From VFJZ01 sp046598415 (GTDB lineage Bacteria > Actinomycetota > Thermoleophilia > Gaiellales > F1-60-MAGs149): a stretch of 64,000 nt of DNA. The translations under genes and the position numbers were made by a program. This document shows positions 33,019-42,672 of this stretch, piece by piece. Location of the stretch: positions 1 to 64,000 of the forward strand of contig JBKJIG010000081.1 in NCBI GenBank assembly GCA_046598415.1, given 5' to 3'. The first letter of the stretch is position 1. Each line of letters opens with the position of its first letter. The notes under the pieces are model-generated. The model saw only the letters and a program-made list of their open reading frames with translations. It did not search any database and was not told where the DNA came from.

Positions 33019-33645
33019 GTGACGGATCACGCCCACCTGCGCCTCGTTCCCGACCGCTCGGCCGAGGTCATCGCCCGCGCGGTCGCGCTCATCGCCGGCG
33101 TCCGCGAGGGCCATCCGCCGGCCCATGCCGAGCGCGTCGCCGAGCTGGCCGGTGCGATCGCCGCGCACGCCGGGCTGGACGATCAGGCCGCGTCGCACTG
33201 CACCGTCGGCGCCTGGCTGCACGACGTCGGCATGGTGGCACTGCCCGACTCGGTCCTCGCGCCGGCCGACCCTGCCGGCTACGTCGACTCGCCGCTCGTC
33301 CGCGCCCACGTGACGCTCGGCGCCGACCTCGTGAGCCGCGTCGCGGAGCTCGCCCCGGCGGCCGACGCGATCCGCCACCACCACGAGCGGTACGATGGCT
33401 CGGGCTATCCCGACGGCCTCGCCGGCGAGGCGATCCCGCTCATCGCCCGCATCGTCGCGACGGCCGACGTGGTCGCCTTCCTGCTGCCCTCGTCCCGCGG
33501 CGACGCGCGCGGGCGGAAGGCCGCCGCCCGCCGGCTGCACGAGTTGGCCGGGTCGATGCTCGACCCCGCACTGGTCGCCGCGGCCGCCGCCGTGCTCGCC
33601 GGCGAGGCGCAGGCGGCGGGCGAGTATCTGCCCCGCACCGCGTAG
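33019..33645 (+). CDS. HD-GYP-type phosphohydrolase domain protein
   Basis: 208 residues from GTG, essentially a lone domain with no receiver or sensor part. HD pair in AWLHDVGMVALP, then RAHVTLGADLVSRV, HHHERYDGSGYPDGLAGE (GYP motif) and ARIVATADVVAF, i.e. the cyclic-di-GMP phosphodiesterase type. The last 50 residues are Ala/Arg-rich helix. Lies between purQ and purL in the purine cluster; whether it acts on a cyclic dinucleotide or another purine phosphate is unknown. No Shine-Dalgarno seen. Confidence 0.82.
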   Translation: MTDHAHLRLVPDRSAEVIARAVALIAGVREGHPPAHAERVAELAGAIAAHAGLDDQAASHCTVGAWLHDVGMVALPDSVLAPADPAGYVDSPLVRAHVTLGADLVSRVAELAPAADAIRHHHERYDGSGYPDGLAGEAIPLIARIVATADVVAFLLPSSRGDARGRKAAARRLHELAGSMLDPALVAAAAAVLAGEAQAAGEYLPRTA

Positions 33646-33654
33646 AGTGCACCC

Positions 33655-34515
33655 GTGCTCTGGGAGTCCCGGCCGGTACTCCGGTCACCCGTTTTGATCG
33701 CGTCGTTCTACGGCTGGAACGACGGTGGGAGCGCGGCCACGCTGGCCGCGTCGTTCGTGCGCACGTCGCTCGACGCCACCCGCTTCGCCAGCATCGACCC
33801 CGACGACTACATCGACTTCCAGCAGTCGCGGCCGCGCGTGTCGCTCGACGAGGGCCTGACCCGCGAGATCACCTGGCCGGATACCGAGTTCTTCCAGGCG
33901 GCGCTGCCGGGCGCGAACCGCGACATCGTGATCTGCATCGGAACCGAGCCGAACCTGCGCTGGAAGGCGTTCGCCAACGAGATCGCCGATCTGGCCACCG
34001 GACTCGGCGTCGACCTGGCGCTGACGCTCGGCGGGCTCCTGGCCGACACGCCGCACACGCGACCCGTGCCCGTCACCGGCAGCGCCCACGACGGCGAGCT
34101 GGCCGCGCGACTCGACCTGCGCCGGTCGCGCTACGAGGGCCCGACCGGCATCACCGGCATCCTCCACGACACGTTCGCGCGCCGCAACGTGCCGTCGGCC
34201 AGCCTTTGGGCGGCGGTGCCGCACTACATCGCCGCGAACACCAACCCGGCGGCGGCCCTGGCCCTGGTGCGGCAGCTCGAGGGCGTCCTCGACGTGCACC
34301 TGCACCCCGACGAGCTGGAGTCGGCCTCCGAGGTGTTCCTGCGCCAGATCGCGCAGGTGCTGGAGTCGGACGAGGAGACGGCCGCGTACGTCAGCGAGCT
34401 GGAGCGCCGCGAGGGCGAGGACGAGGACGAGCCGATCCCGACCGGCGACGAGCTGGCCGAGGAGCTGCAGCGGTTCCTGCGCGAGCGCCGCGAGCGCCCC
34501 GACGAGACCCCGTAG
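33655..34515 (+). CDS. PAC2 (proteasome-assembly-chaperone) family protein
   Basis: 286 residues from GTG. PAC2 fold features: LIASFYGWNDGGSAAT near the N-terminus, IDPDDYIDFQQSRP, IVICIGTEPNLRW, LTLGGLLADTPHTRPV, GPTGITGILHD, and an acidic C-tail (REGEDEDEPIPTGDEL). Common next to proteasome or nucleotide genes in Actinobacteria; function not settled. TAGAGT (33643-33648), overlapping the previous stop, ends 6 nt before the GTG. Followed by a GC hairpin. Confidence 0.85.
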   Translation: MLWESRPVLRSPVLIASFYGWNDGGSAATLAASFVRTSLDATRFASIDPDDYIDFQQSRPRVSLDEGLTREITWPDTEFFQAALPGANRDIVICIGTEPNLRWKAFANEIADLATGLGVDLALTLGGLLADTPHTRPVPVTGSAHDGELAARLDLRRSRYEGPTGITGILHDTFARRNVPSASLWAAVPHYIAANTNPAAALALVRQLEGVLDVHLHPDELESASEVFLRQIAQVLESDEETAAYVSELERREGEDEDEPIPTGDELAEELQRFLRERRERPDETP

Positions 34516-34537
34516 CGTCACGTCCCAGGACATGGAA

Positions 34538-34565
34538 GAGGCCGGGGCCCCCCGGCGCCGGCCTC
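34538..34565 (+). terminator. GC-rich hairpin after the PAC2 gene
   Basis: Arms GAGGCCGG / CCGGCCTC with a 12-nt GC-rich loop, 22 bp after the stop. No T run follows at once, though the intergenic space beyond becomes AT-rich (TTTTTTCGAAAAG at about 34680). Confidence 0.5.
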
Positions 34566-34694
34566 TCCCGATTGCGTCCTTGAAACGGCGAGCCCCCCGG
34601 CCTCGCCGCGCATCCCCCAGGCCGCACTGATGATGGAGATGCACGGGACGGGGAGAACAGTCGCCACAATAGTCGTACCTTTTTTCGAAAAGTA

Positions 34695-34952
34695 TTACTT
34701 AGTGATCTTCCGTTCACGGCCCTCCTGCAGCAGGGCGGCCAGTTCGGCCGGTGTGGCGCTCATCGGGCCGCGCAGCATGCGGCCGTCGCGGCGGTAGCCG
34801 AGACGGACGAGCGGACCGGCGGCGGTGTCGAGGCGCTGCACGACGAGCTCCTCGCCGGCCCGCCCCCCGGCCGCCACTGCGGCTTCGGCAACGACCCGGG
34901 CGGGCCCCAGCGGGCTGGCCACGGTCTTCGGTTCGGGCGACGTCTTCTCCAT
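34695..34952 (-). CDS. Small unknown protein, 85 residues
   Basis: Minus-strand ORF inside the purine cluster, between the PAC2 gene and purL. Starts MEKTSPEPKTVASPLGPARV; middle RAGEELVVQRLDTAAGPLVRLGYRRDGRMLRGPM looks like a small beta sheet and the end AELAALLQEGRERKITK is helical. No family recognised. The stop lies in an unusually AT-rich patch. Start not supported by a clear ribosome site or promoter, so the boundary is uncertain. Confidence 0.55.
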   Translation of the reverse strand: MEKTSPEPKTVASPLGPARVVAEAAVAAGGRAGEELVVQRLDTAAGPLVRLGYRRDGRMLRGPMSATPAELAALLQEGRERKITK

Positions 34953-35058
34953 GGCCCGATCGAAGCACGGGGCCATCCCGGGCGTTGTGCACGGTCCGTC
35001 GAGAAAGCCGCCCGGACCGAACGGGAACCGTGACGGTGTCGCGTAGGATGCAGGCATC

Positions 35059-37251
35059 GTGCAGCCCGTTGCCGACCTTCCGCTGCATCGCCGTCTCGGT
35101 CTCACGGATGGCGAGCTCGAGCGGATCACCGCCGACCTCGGACGCGATCCGAACGCGTTCGAGCTGGCCGTCTACTCACTGCTCTGGTCGGAGCACTGCG
35201 GCTACAAGCACTCCGCGCTGCTGCTGCGCCGCCTGCCGACCGAGGGCCTCCGCGTGCTGCAGGGGCCAGGTGAGAACGCCGGTGTGATCGACGTGGGCGA
35301 CGGCCTCGCGGTGGCCTTCAAGGTCGAGAGCCACAACCACCCGTCGGCCGTCGAGCCCTTCCAGGGCGCCGCCACGGGCGTCGGCGGCATCCTCCGCGAC
35401 ATCTTCGCGATGGGCGCGCGCCCGATCGCCGTGCTCGACTCGCTGCGCTTCGGCTCGCTGGGCAGCGAGCGTTCCCGCCGGCTGTTCGACGGCTGCGTCC
35501 GCGGGATCGGTCACTACGGCAACTGCGTCGGCGTCCCGAACGTCGGCGGCGAGGTCGTGTTCGAGCCCGGCTACGACTCCAACTGCCTCGTCAACGCGAT
35601 GTGCGTCGGGCTGCTCGAGGCCGAGTCGCTGCAACGCGCCAGCGCTGCCGGCACGGGCAACCTGGTCGTGCTGTTCGGCGCGCTCACGGGGCGCGACGGC
35701 ATCGGCGGCGCCTCGGTGCTGGCGTCGCAGGACCTGGACGAGGGCGACGACTCGAAGCGGCCCAGCGTCCAGATCGGCGACCCGTTCACCGAGAAGAAGC
35801 TGATCGAGTGCTCGCTCGAGCTCGTCGAGCTCGAGCTGCTGGTGTCGCTGCAGGACCTGGGCGCCGCCGGCCTCGCCTCCTCCACCTCCGAGATGGCCTC
35901 CAAGGGCGGCGTCGGGCTCGAACTCGACCTCGACCGGGTGCCGGTCCGCGAGGAGGGCATGGAGCCGTTCGAGATCATGATCTCCGAGTCGCAGGAACGC
36001 ATGGCGGCCGTGGTGGAGCCCGCCCAGCTGGCGGCGGTCGAGGCGGTCTGCGCCAAGTGGGACCTGCCCTGCACCGTGATCGGCACGGTCGTCGACGGCG
36101 ACACCATGATCTGCCGCTTCGACGGCGAGGTCGTGGGCGAGCTGCCCGTCGCCTCGCTGGTCGACAACTGCCCGCGCTACGAGATCACGCCCGTCCGGCC
36201 CGACCGCCTGGCAACCGACCCGGTCGACCCGGCGACGTACCCGGCGCCCGACGACCCCGGCGCCACGCTGCTGACGCTGCTGGCCGCTCCCAACATCGCC
36301 TCCAAGGCGTGGGTGTACGCCCAGTACGACCAGTACGTCGGCTCGGGCTCGATCATCCGCCCCGGTGCCGACGCCGGCGTCGTCCGCCTGACCCCGTCCG
36401 ACCGCGCCATCTCGATGTCGCTCGACGGCAACGGCCGCCGCGTCTGGCTCGACCCGCGCCGCGGCGGCGCCGAGGCCGTCTGCGAGTCGGCGCTCAACGT
36501 GGCCTGCACCGGCGGCACACCGGCGGCGATCACGAACTGCCTCAACTTCGGCAATCCCGAGCGCGGCGAGACGCCGTACATGCTGGTCGAGGCCATCGAG
36601 GGCATCGCCCAGGCCTGCGAGGCGTTCGGCATCCCCGTCGTCTCCGGCAACGTGTCGCTCTACAACGAGACGTCCGAGACGCCGATCCCGCCGACGCCCA
36701 CCGTCGGCTGCCTGGGCGTGCTCGACTCCGCGTCGCACGCGGTCGGCAGCCGGTTCCAGTCCGTCGGCGACGTCGTGCTGCTGCTGACGGCCGGCGTCCC
36801 GTCGCTGGACGGCTCCGAGTACCAGCGCACCGTGCACGGCCGCGTCGAGGGACGCATCGCCGACCGCAACCCGGTCGCGACCGCCGCGCTCTGCACCGCG
36901 CTCGCCGACGGCGCCCGCCGCGGCATCCTGTGCTCCGCCCACGACGTCTCCGACGGCGGCCTCGCGGTCACCATCGCCGAGTCGGCGTTCGGGCTCGGCT
37001 GCGACGTCCAGCTACCCGACCTGGCCGGCCGCGCCGACGTGACGCTGTTCGGCGAGGGCGTGTCCGCCGCGGTCGTCTCGTGCGCACCCGGCGACGAGGC
37101 GGCGGTGACCGCCCTGGGCGGCGTCCGCATCGGCACCGTCACCGGCCAGGGCCGCATTCAGGTCGCCTGCGCCGACGCGCGCATCGACGTCGCCACGGCC
37201 GCCGCCGAGGCCGCCCACGCCGCCACCATCCCGCAGGCGATGGCCCGCTGA
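35059..37251 (+). CDS. purL: FGAM synthase II (PurL, small type)
   Basis: 730 residues. LWSEHCGYKHSALLLRRLP, FKVESHNHPSAVEPFQGAATGVGG, DLGAAGLASSTSEMA and DGNGRRVWLDPRRGGAEAV mark the two AIRS-like halves. Converts FGAR to FGAM with PurQ and PurS. GTG start; TAGGAT (35044-35049) lies 9 nt upstream. Its TGA overlaps purF ATG by one base. Confidence 0.97.
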   Translation: MQPVADLPLHRRLGLTDGELERITADLGRDPNAFELAVYSLLWSEHCGYKHSALLLRRLPTEGLRVLQGPGENAGVIDVGDGLAVAFKVESHNHPSAVEPFQGAATGVGGILRDIFAMGARPIAVLDSLRFGSLGSERSRRLFDGCVRGIGHYGNCVGVPNVGGEVVFEPGYDSNCLVNAMCVGLLEAESLQRASAAGTGNLVVLFGALTGRDGIGGASVLASQDLDEGDDSKRPSVQIGDPFTEKKLIECSLELVELELLVSLQDLGAAGLASSTSEMASKGGVGLELDLDRVPVREEGMEPFEIMISESQERMAAVVEPAQLAAVEAVCAKWDLPCTVIGTVVDGDTMICRFDGEVVGELPVASLVDNCPRYEITPVRPDRLATDPVDPATYPAPDDPGATLLTLLAAPNIASKAWVYAQYDQYVGSGSIIRPGADAGVVRLTPSDRAISMSLDGNGRRVWLDPRRGGAEAVCESALNVACTGGTPAAITNCLNFGNPERGETPYMLVEAIEGIAQACEAFGIPVVSGNVSLYNETSETPIPPTPTVGCLGVLDSASHAVGSRFQSVGDVVLLLTAGVPSLDGSEYQRTVHGRVEGRIADRNPVATAALCTALADGARRGILCSAHDVSDGGLAVTIAESAFGLGCDVQLPDLAGRADVTLFGEGVSAAVVSCAPGDEAAVTALGGVRIGTVTGQGRIQVACADARIDVATAAAEAAHAATIPQAMAR

Positions 37252-38654
37252 TGTGCGGCGTCTTCGGCATCTACGCGCCCGACCGCGACGTCGCTCGGCT
37301 GACGTACTTCGCGCTCTACGCGCTGCAGCACCGCGGCCAGGAGTCGGCCGGCATCGCCATCGGCGACGGCCGCCGCATCACGGCGCAGAAGGAGCTCGGC
37401 CTCGTCCCGCAGGTGTTCGACGAGACCAGCCTCGAGGCGCTCTCCGGCGGGCTCAGCGCGATCGGCCATACGCGCTACTCCACCACCGGATCGTCGCGCT
37501 GGCCCAACACGCAGCCGATCATGCGGCACCGCCAGGGCCGCACCGTGGCGCTGGGACACAACGGCAACCTGACCAACACCGCCGAGCTGCGCACCGAGCT
37601 GGCCGAGCGCGGCGTGCGCCTCGAGACGACGTCCGACACCGAGGTGATCGCGGCACTCATCTGCGAGCACCCCGGCTCGCTGGCCGAGGCCGTCCGCGAC
37701 GCGATGGGCCGCATCAACGGCGCGTTCTCCGCGGTGGTTGCCGACGGCGCCCAGATCATCGCCTTCCGCGACCCCGACGGCATCCGGCCGCTGGTCCTGG
37801 GCGATCTCGACGGCGCGCCCATCGTGGCCTCCGAGACGTGCGCGCTCGACATCGTCGGCGCCACCTTCGTCTGCGACATCCAGCCCGGCCAGATGGTGAT
37901 CCTGGACGAGAGCGGCGCGCGCATCGCACAGGCCCAGCCCGCCCGCCAGGGAGGCGGCGCGGCGCTCTGCATCTTCGAGTTCATCTACTTCGCGCGACCC
38001 GACTCGCGCATGGACGGCATCGGCCTCCACGCCGCGCGCGTGCGGATGGGCGAGCACCTGGCCGGCGAGTCGCCCGTCGACGCCGATGTGGTGATCGCCG
38101 TGCCCGACTCCGGCACGCCGGCCGCCCAGGGGTACGCGCGGGCGAGCGGCATCCCGTTCGCCGACGGCCTGGTCAAGAACCGTTACGTGCACCGCACGTT
38201 CATCCAGCCCGAGCAGGGTCTGCGCGACAACGGCATCAAGCTGAAGTTCAATCCGATCCCCGACGTCATCGCCGGCAAGCGCGTCGTCGTGGTCGACGAC
38301 TCGATCGTCCGCGGCTCCACCACGCGCAAGATCGTGAAGATGCTGTTCGAGTCCGGCGCCGCCGAGGTGCACCTGCGCATCTCGTCGCCGCCGATCGTGT
38401 CGCCGTGCTACTACGGCATCGACATGGCCGGCTCCGAGGAGCTGATCGCGGCGCAGGGCAGCGTCGAGGACACGCGCGCGTCGCTCGGCGCCACCTCGCT
38501 CGCCCACCTCTCGCTCGATGGCCTGCAGGCCGCGACGACCCTCCCGTCGAATCGCTTCTGCCGCGCGTGCCTGACGAAGAGCTACCCGACGACGATTCCG
38601 GACGAGCTGCGCGAGGGCGGCCGGTTCCGCTTCGAGGCCGCGCCCGTCGGATGA
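37251..38654 (+). CDS. purF: Amidophosphoribosyltransferase
   Basis: 467 residues. Begins MCGVFGIY, so the catalytic Cys follows the initiator Met with no propeptide. Glutaminase parts RGQESAGIA and HNGNLTN; PRPP loop VVVVDDSIVRGSTT. Cysteines in CIFEFIYFARPDS, SPCYYGID and FCRACLTKSYP match the 4Fe-4S ligands of the Bacillus-type enzyme, so an Fe-S cluster is expected. First step of de novo purine synthesis. ATGA overlap with purM. Confidence 0.97.
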   Translation: MCGVFGIYAPDRDVARLTYFALYALQHRGQESAGIAIGDGRRITAQKELGLVPQVFDETSLEALSGGLSAIGHTRYSTTGSSRWPNTQPIMRHRQGRTVALGHNGNLTNTAELRTELAERGVRLETTSDTEVIAALICEHPGSLAEAVRDAMGRINGAFSAVVADGAQIIAFRDPDGIRPLVLGDLDGAPIVASETCALDIVGATFVCDIQPGQMVILDESGARIAQAQPARQGGGAALCIFEFIYFARPDSRMDGIGLHAARVRMGEHLAGESPVDADVVIAVPDSGTPAAQGYARASGIPFADGLVKNRYVHRTFIQPEQGLRDNGIKLKFNPIPDVIAGKRVVVVDDSIVRGSTTRKIVKMLFESGAAEVHLRISSPPIVSPCYYGIDMAGSEELIAAQGSVEDTRASLGATSLAHLSLDGLQAATTLPSNRFCRACLTKSYPTTIPDELREGGRFRFEAAPVG

Positions 38655-39619
38655 CGGAGCACACGTACGCCGCTGCCGGCGTCTCGCTCGATGCCGCCGA
38701 GGCGATCGTCGGGCGGCTGGCCGCAGCAGTACGTTCCACCCGTCGGCGCGGCGTCGTGGAGTCGCACGGCGGGTTCGCAGGGCTGTTCGACCTCGGTGAC
38801 CGCCTGCTGGTCGCCGGCACCGACGGCGTCGGCACGAAGCTCGTGCTGCACCAGCGCTGCGGCACGCTGCACGCGGCGGGCGTCGACTGCGTCGCCATGT
38901 GCGTCAACGACGTGCTCTGCACCGGCGCGACGCCGCTGTTCTTCCTCGACTACATCGCGGTCGGCCGCATCGATCCCGAGCGAGTCGCCACGCTGGTCGA
39001 GGGCGTCGCCGACGGCTGTCGTCAGGCCGGCGCGGCGCTTCTGGGCGGCGAGACGGCGGAGCATCCCGGCGTGATGGCCGACGACGACCTCGACATCGCC
39101 GGCTTCTGCGTCGGCGAGGTGGCGAAGGATCGGCTGGTCGACGGCCGGCGCGTGGACAGCGGCGACGTGATCGTCGGCCTGGCCGCGAGCGGGCCGCACT
39201 CCAACGGCTTCTCGCTGATCCGCCGCGTGCTGGGCGACGACCCGCCCGAGGCCGACCTGCTGGTGCCGACGCGTATCTACGCGCCCGAGGTCGCGGCGCT
39301 GCTCGACGCCGTCGATGTGCGCGCGATGTGCCACGTCACGGGCGGCGGCATCGAGGGCAACCTGCCGCGGGTCCTGCCCGCCGGCCGCGGCGCGCGCATC
39401 GACGAGGAGCGCTGGCCCCAGCCGGCCTGGCTGCAGCGCCTCGCCGCCGCCGGCGTCGCCCGCGACGAGCTGCGCCGCGTGTTCAACTGCGGCGTCGGCT
39501 ACCTCGTCGTCGTCCCGGCCGGCGACGCCGACCGTGCCGTCGCCACCGCCGAGTCGCTCGGCACGCCGGCGTGGGCGATCGGCGAGGTCGGCCCGGCACC
39601 CGGCGTCCGCTACGCCTAG
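38651..39619 (+). CDS. purM: AIR synthase (PurM)
   Basis: 322 residues. TDGVGTKLVLH, CVNDVLCTGATPLFFLDYIA, GGETAEHPG, GLAASGPHSNGFSLIR and HVTGGGIEGNLPRVLP are standard. Closes the imidazole ring of AIR using ATP. Overlaps purF; purN follows after 7 bp. Confidence 0.97.
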   Translation: MTEHTYAAAGVSLDAAEAIVGRLAAAVRSTRRRGVVESHGGFAGLFDLGDRLLVAGTDGVGTKLVLHQRCGTLHAAGVDCVAMCVNDVLCTGATPLFFLDYIAVGRIDPERVATLVEGVADGCRQAGAALLGGETAEHPGVMADDDLDIAGFCVGEVAKDRLVDGRRVDSGDVIVGLAASGPHSNGFSLIRRVLGDDPPEADLLVPTRIYAPEVAALLDAVDVRAMCHVTGGGIEGNLPRVLPAGRGARIDEERWPQPAWLQRLAAAGVARDELRRVFNCGVGYLVVVPAGDADRAVATAESLGTPAWAIGEVGPAPGVRYA

Positions 39620-39626
39620 GTCGCTC

Positions 39627-40250
39627 GTGCTGCGCGCCGCGACGCCCGCCGATCCGCTGCGGCTCGGCGTCCTCGTCTCCGGCACCGGTAGCAACCTGCA
39701 GGTGCTGCTCGACACCTTCAACGCCGGGGTCTGCGCAGCACGTGTGGTCGCCGTCGCGTCCACGAGGCCGGGCGTCCGGGCGCTGCAGCGAGCGGCCGAG
39801 GCCGGCGTGCCGCACGACGTGTTCGCCCGGTCCGACGACCGCGACCAGCGCCTGGCCGACTGGCTCGACAGCCGCGACGTCGAGCTCGTGGTGTGCGCGG
39901 GCTGGATGGGGATTCTCACGCCCGGCTTCCTCGCGCGCCACGTCGCGATCAACCTCCACCCGGCGCTGCTGCCCTCGTTTCCGGGCGCTCACGCCATCCG
40001 CGACGCCCTCGACCACGGCGTCCGGATCACCGGTGTGACGGTGCACTTCGTGGACGGCGGGGTGGACTCGGGCCCCATCATCCTGCAAGCTGCGGTGCCG
40101 GTTCACTACGATGACGACGCGGAGACGCTTGGAAGGCGTCTCCACGAGACCGAGCATCGGCTCCTCCCGCAGGCGATCTCCCAGCTCGCCACCGGGAATG
40201 TCGAGCTCACCGGGCGTATTGCGCGCGTGATGGACGTGGAGGATTCGTGA
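39627..40250 (+). CDS. purN: Phosphoribosylglycinamide formyltransferase (PurN)
   Basis: 207 residues from GTG. LGVLVSGTGSNLQVLLD, catalytic region INLHPALLPSFPGAHAIRDAL, and GVTVHFVDGGVDSGPII with the catalytic Asp. Uses 10-formyl-THF to formylate GAR. A short N-terminal extension (LRAATPADPL) precedes the fold. Overlaps purH by 4 bp. Confidence 0.97.
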   Translation: MLRAATPADPLRLGVLVSGTGSNLQVLLDTFNAGVCAARVVAVASTRPGVRALQRAAEAGVPHDVFARSDDRDQRLADWLDSRDVELVVCAGWMGILTPGFLARHVAINLHPALLPSFPGAHAIRDALDHGVRITGVTVHFVDGGVDSGPIILQAAVPVHYDDDAETLGRRLHETEHRLLPQAISQLATGNVELTGRIARVMDVEDS

Positions 40251-41788
40251 ACCAGATCCGCAGGGCACTCATCTCGGTTTCGGACAAGACCGGACTCGTG
40301 CCGTTCGTGAACGCCCTGGCGGCGCGCGGCGTGGAGATCGTGTCGACGTCCGGCACCGCTGCCGCTCTGCGCGACGGCGGCGTCGAGGTGACCCTGGTCG
40401 AGGACCTGACGGGCGCTGCCGAGATGCTGGGCGGGCGCGTGAAGACGCTGCACCCCGTCATCCACGGCGGCATCCTGGCACGGCGGCACGAGGAGTCCGA
40501 CATGGACTCGCTGCGATCGAACTCCATCCAGCCGATCGACCTCGTGATCGTCAACCTGTACCCGTTCCAGCGTCTCGCCGCCCGGCGCGACGTCGCCGAG
40601 AACGAGCTGGTCGAGAACATCGACATCGGCGGGCCGGCGATGCTGCGCGCCGCCGCGAAGAACTTCCGCGACGTCGCCGTCGTGTGCGATCCCGAGCGGT
40701 ACGGCTTCGTGCTGTCCGAGCTCGACGACAACGGCCTGACGCTGTCGCTGCCCACGCGCCGCGAGCTGGCGGCCGAGGCGTTCGCGCACACCGCGGGCTA
40801 CGACGCGACCATCGCCAACTGGTTCACGGAGGCGGTCGACTTCCCGGAACGCCTGTTCGTCGAGATGGTCAAGCACTCAGAGCTGCCGTACGGCGAGAAC
40901 CCGCACCAGCGCGCCGCGTACTACGGGGAGCGCGGCGCCCGCCGGCACGTGCTGTCGATGGTGCACCAGCACGGCGGCCGCGGCGTGACGTTCAACAACA
41001 TCGCCGACATCTCCGCCGGCCGCGACATCGCGCGCGAGTTCACGCTGCCGGCGTGCGTGATCATCAAGCACACCAACCCGTGCGGCGTCGCCATGGGCGC
41101 CCGCATCGAGGACGCCTTCGCGAGCGCCTTCGCATGCGACCCGCAGTCGTCGTTCGGCGGTGTGATCATCCTCAACCGCCCCGTCAGCGTGGCGCTCGCC
41201 GAGACGCTGTCCGAGAACTTCGTCGAGGTCGTGTTCGCTCCCGCGTACGACGACGGCGCGGTCGACGTGCTGGCGAAGAAGCCGAACCTGCGCATCCTCG
41301 AAAGCCGCGAGCGACGCCGCTCGAACCCGGGCGAGCGCGATCTGCGACGCGTGCTGGGCGGCATGCTGGTGCAGGACTACGACTCGGAGTCCGAGGACCG
41401 CGACATGATGACGGTCGTCACGCAGCGGACGCCGAGCGAGCGCGAGTGGGGCGACCTCACCTTCGCGTGGCGCGTCGCGAAGCACGTCGGCTCGAACGCG
41501 ATCGTGATCGCGAAGGACCTCGCGACCGTCGGCATCGGCGCCGGTCAGATGAGCCGCGTCGACGCCGTGCGCATCGCGCTGTCGAAGGCGCAGCAGTCGG
41601 TCGAGGGCGCGTCGCTGGCGTCGGACGCCTTCTTCCCGTTCGACGACGGCCCCAAGCTGGCGCTCGAGGCGGGGGTGCGCTCGTTCATCCAGCCGGGCGG
41701 TGCGAAGCGCGACGACGACGTCATCACGGCAGTCGACCGGCACGCAGCCTCGATGGTCTTCACCGGGCGCCGGCACTTCCACCATTGA
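40247..41788 (+). CDS. purH: Bifunctional AICAR transformylase / IMP cyclohydrolase
   Basis: 513 residues from GTG. N-terminal MGS-fold cyclohydrolase (RALISVSDKTGLVPFV, STSGTAAAL, GGRVKTLHP) and C-terminal AICARFT with IKHTNPCGVA, SSFGGVI, GAGQMSRVDAVR, SDAFFPFDDG. Last two steps to IMP. TTGA overlap with the next gene. Confidence 0.97.
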   Translation: MNQIRRALISVSDKTGLVPFVNALAARGVEIVSTSGTAAALRDGGVEVTLVEDLTGAAEMLGGRVKTLHPVIHGGILARRHEESDMDSLRSNSIQPIDLVIVNLYPFQRLAARRDVAENELVENIDIGGPAMLRAAAKNFRDVAVVCDPERYGFVLSELDDNGLTLSLPTRRELAAEAFAHTAGYDATIANWFTEAVDFPERLFVEMVKHSELPYGENPHQRAAYYGERGARRHVLSMVHQHGGRGVTFNNIADISAGRDIAREFTLPACVIIKHTNPCGVAMGARIEDAFASAFACDPQSSFGGVIILNRPVSVALAETLSENFVEVVFAPAYDDGAVDVLAKKPNLRILESRERRRSNPGERDLRRVLGGMLVQDYDSESEDRDMMTVVTQRTPSEREWGDLTFAWRVAKHVGSNAIVIAKDLATVGIGAGQMSRVDAVRIALSKAQQSVEGASLASDAFFPFDDGPKLALEAGVRSFIQPGGAKRDDDVITAVDRHAASMVFTGRRHFHH

Positions 41789-42672
41789 TCCGGTCGACCG
41801 AGAGCGACGCCGACATCGACCGCTGGCTCGCGATCCGCAACGAGATCTTCCCGACCATCGCGTTCTCGCGGGCGGTGCTGGACGTGCAGGATCGCCACGG
41901 GCCGACGGGGCGCGTGAAGCTGCTCGCCGACGATGCCGGCTTCGCGATCGTGACCCCCGCGCACGTCGACGAGCCGCACGCGTGGCTGACGGTCGGCGTG
42001 CTCGAGCACGCCCGCGGCGGGGGACTCGGCACCGCGCTGTGGAAGGCGGGCGCCGAGCACCTGACCGGACTCGGTGTGACGACGGCGCGCAGCCTCTCGA
42101 TCGACGGCGTCGCCGCGGGCGCGCGGTTCCTCGAGCAGCGCGGCTTCACGGTGGTCGGACGCGAGACCGCCCTGGAGCGCGATCTGCGCGACCTGCCGCC
42201 GGCGCCTCCGCTGCCGGCCGGCATCGAGCTCGTGCGCGTCGAGCGCGACAGCTCGCTGTTCCGCGATGTCTACGAGCTGGAGTTGGAGACGATGCGCGAC
42301 ATCCCCGGCGAGGTGGGCGCGCGGCAGCCGACGTTCGACGCGTGGCAGGAGGAGCTGGACGCGGAGGGTGAGGCGGTCGCGCTCGGCCTGCTGGACGGCG
42401 GCGAGCTGGTCGGCATGGCCATCCTCTCGTTCCCGCACGACGAGCCGGGCGTGGTCTGGCACTGGATGACCGGCGTGCGCGCGGGCTACCGGCGCCGCGG
42501 CCTCGGCTTCGCCATCAAACACGCGGCGCTGCAAGCTGCTGCGGAGCGGGGCGCCACCACGTCGCGCACGTTCAACGAGTCGCGCAACGTCGGCATGCGC
42601 CGCATCAACGACAAGTTCGGCTACCTGCCGCGACCCGACCTGCTGAAGTGGGAGGGGCCGTGCTCGAGCTGA
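41785..42672 (+). CDS. Tandem GNAT acetyltransferase
   Basis: 295 residues with two GNAT-like halves. First half has VGVLEHARGGGLGTALWKAG as acetyl-CoA loop and a RFLEQRGF end; second half has TGVRAGYRRRGLGFAIKHAA and ends with the family-typical NVGMRRINDKFGY. Substrate unknown. TTG start overlapping the purH stop is inferred from coupling; no later Met gives the whole first domain. Likely read through from the purine operon. Confidence 0.8.
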   Translation: MIRSTESDADIDRWLAIRNEIFPTIAFSRAVLDVQDRHGPTGRVKLLADDAGFAIVTPAHVDEPHAWLTVGVLEHARGGGLGTALWKAGAEHLTGLGVTTARSLSIDGVAAGARFLEQRGFTVVGRETALERDLRDLPPAPPLPAGIELVRVERDSSLFRDVYELELETMRDIPGEVGARQPTFDAWQEELDAEGEAVALGLLDGGELVGMAILSFPHDEPGVVWHWMTGVRAGYRRRGLGFAIKHAALQAAAERGATTSRTFNESRNVGMRRINDKFGYLPRPDLLKWEGPCSS

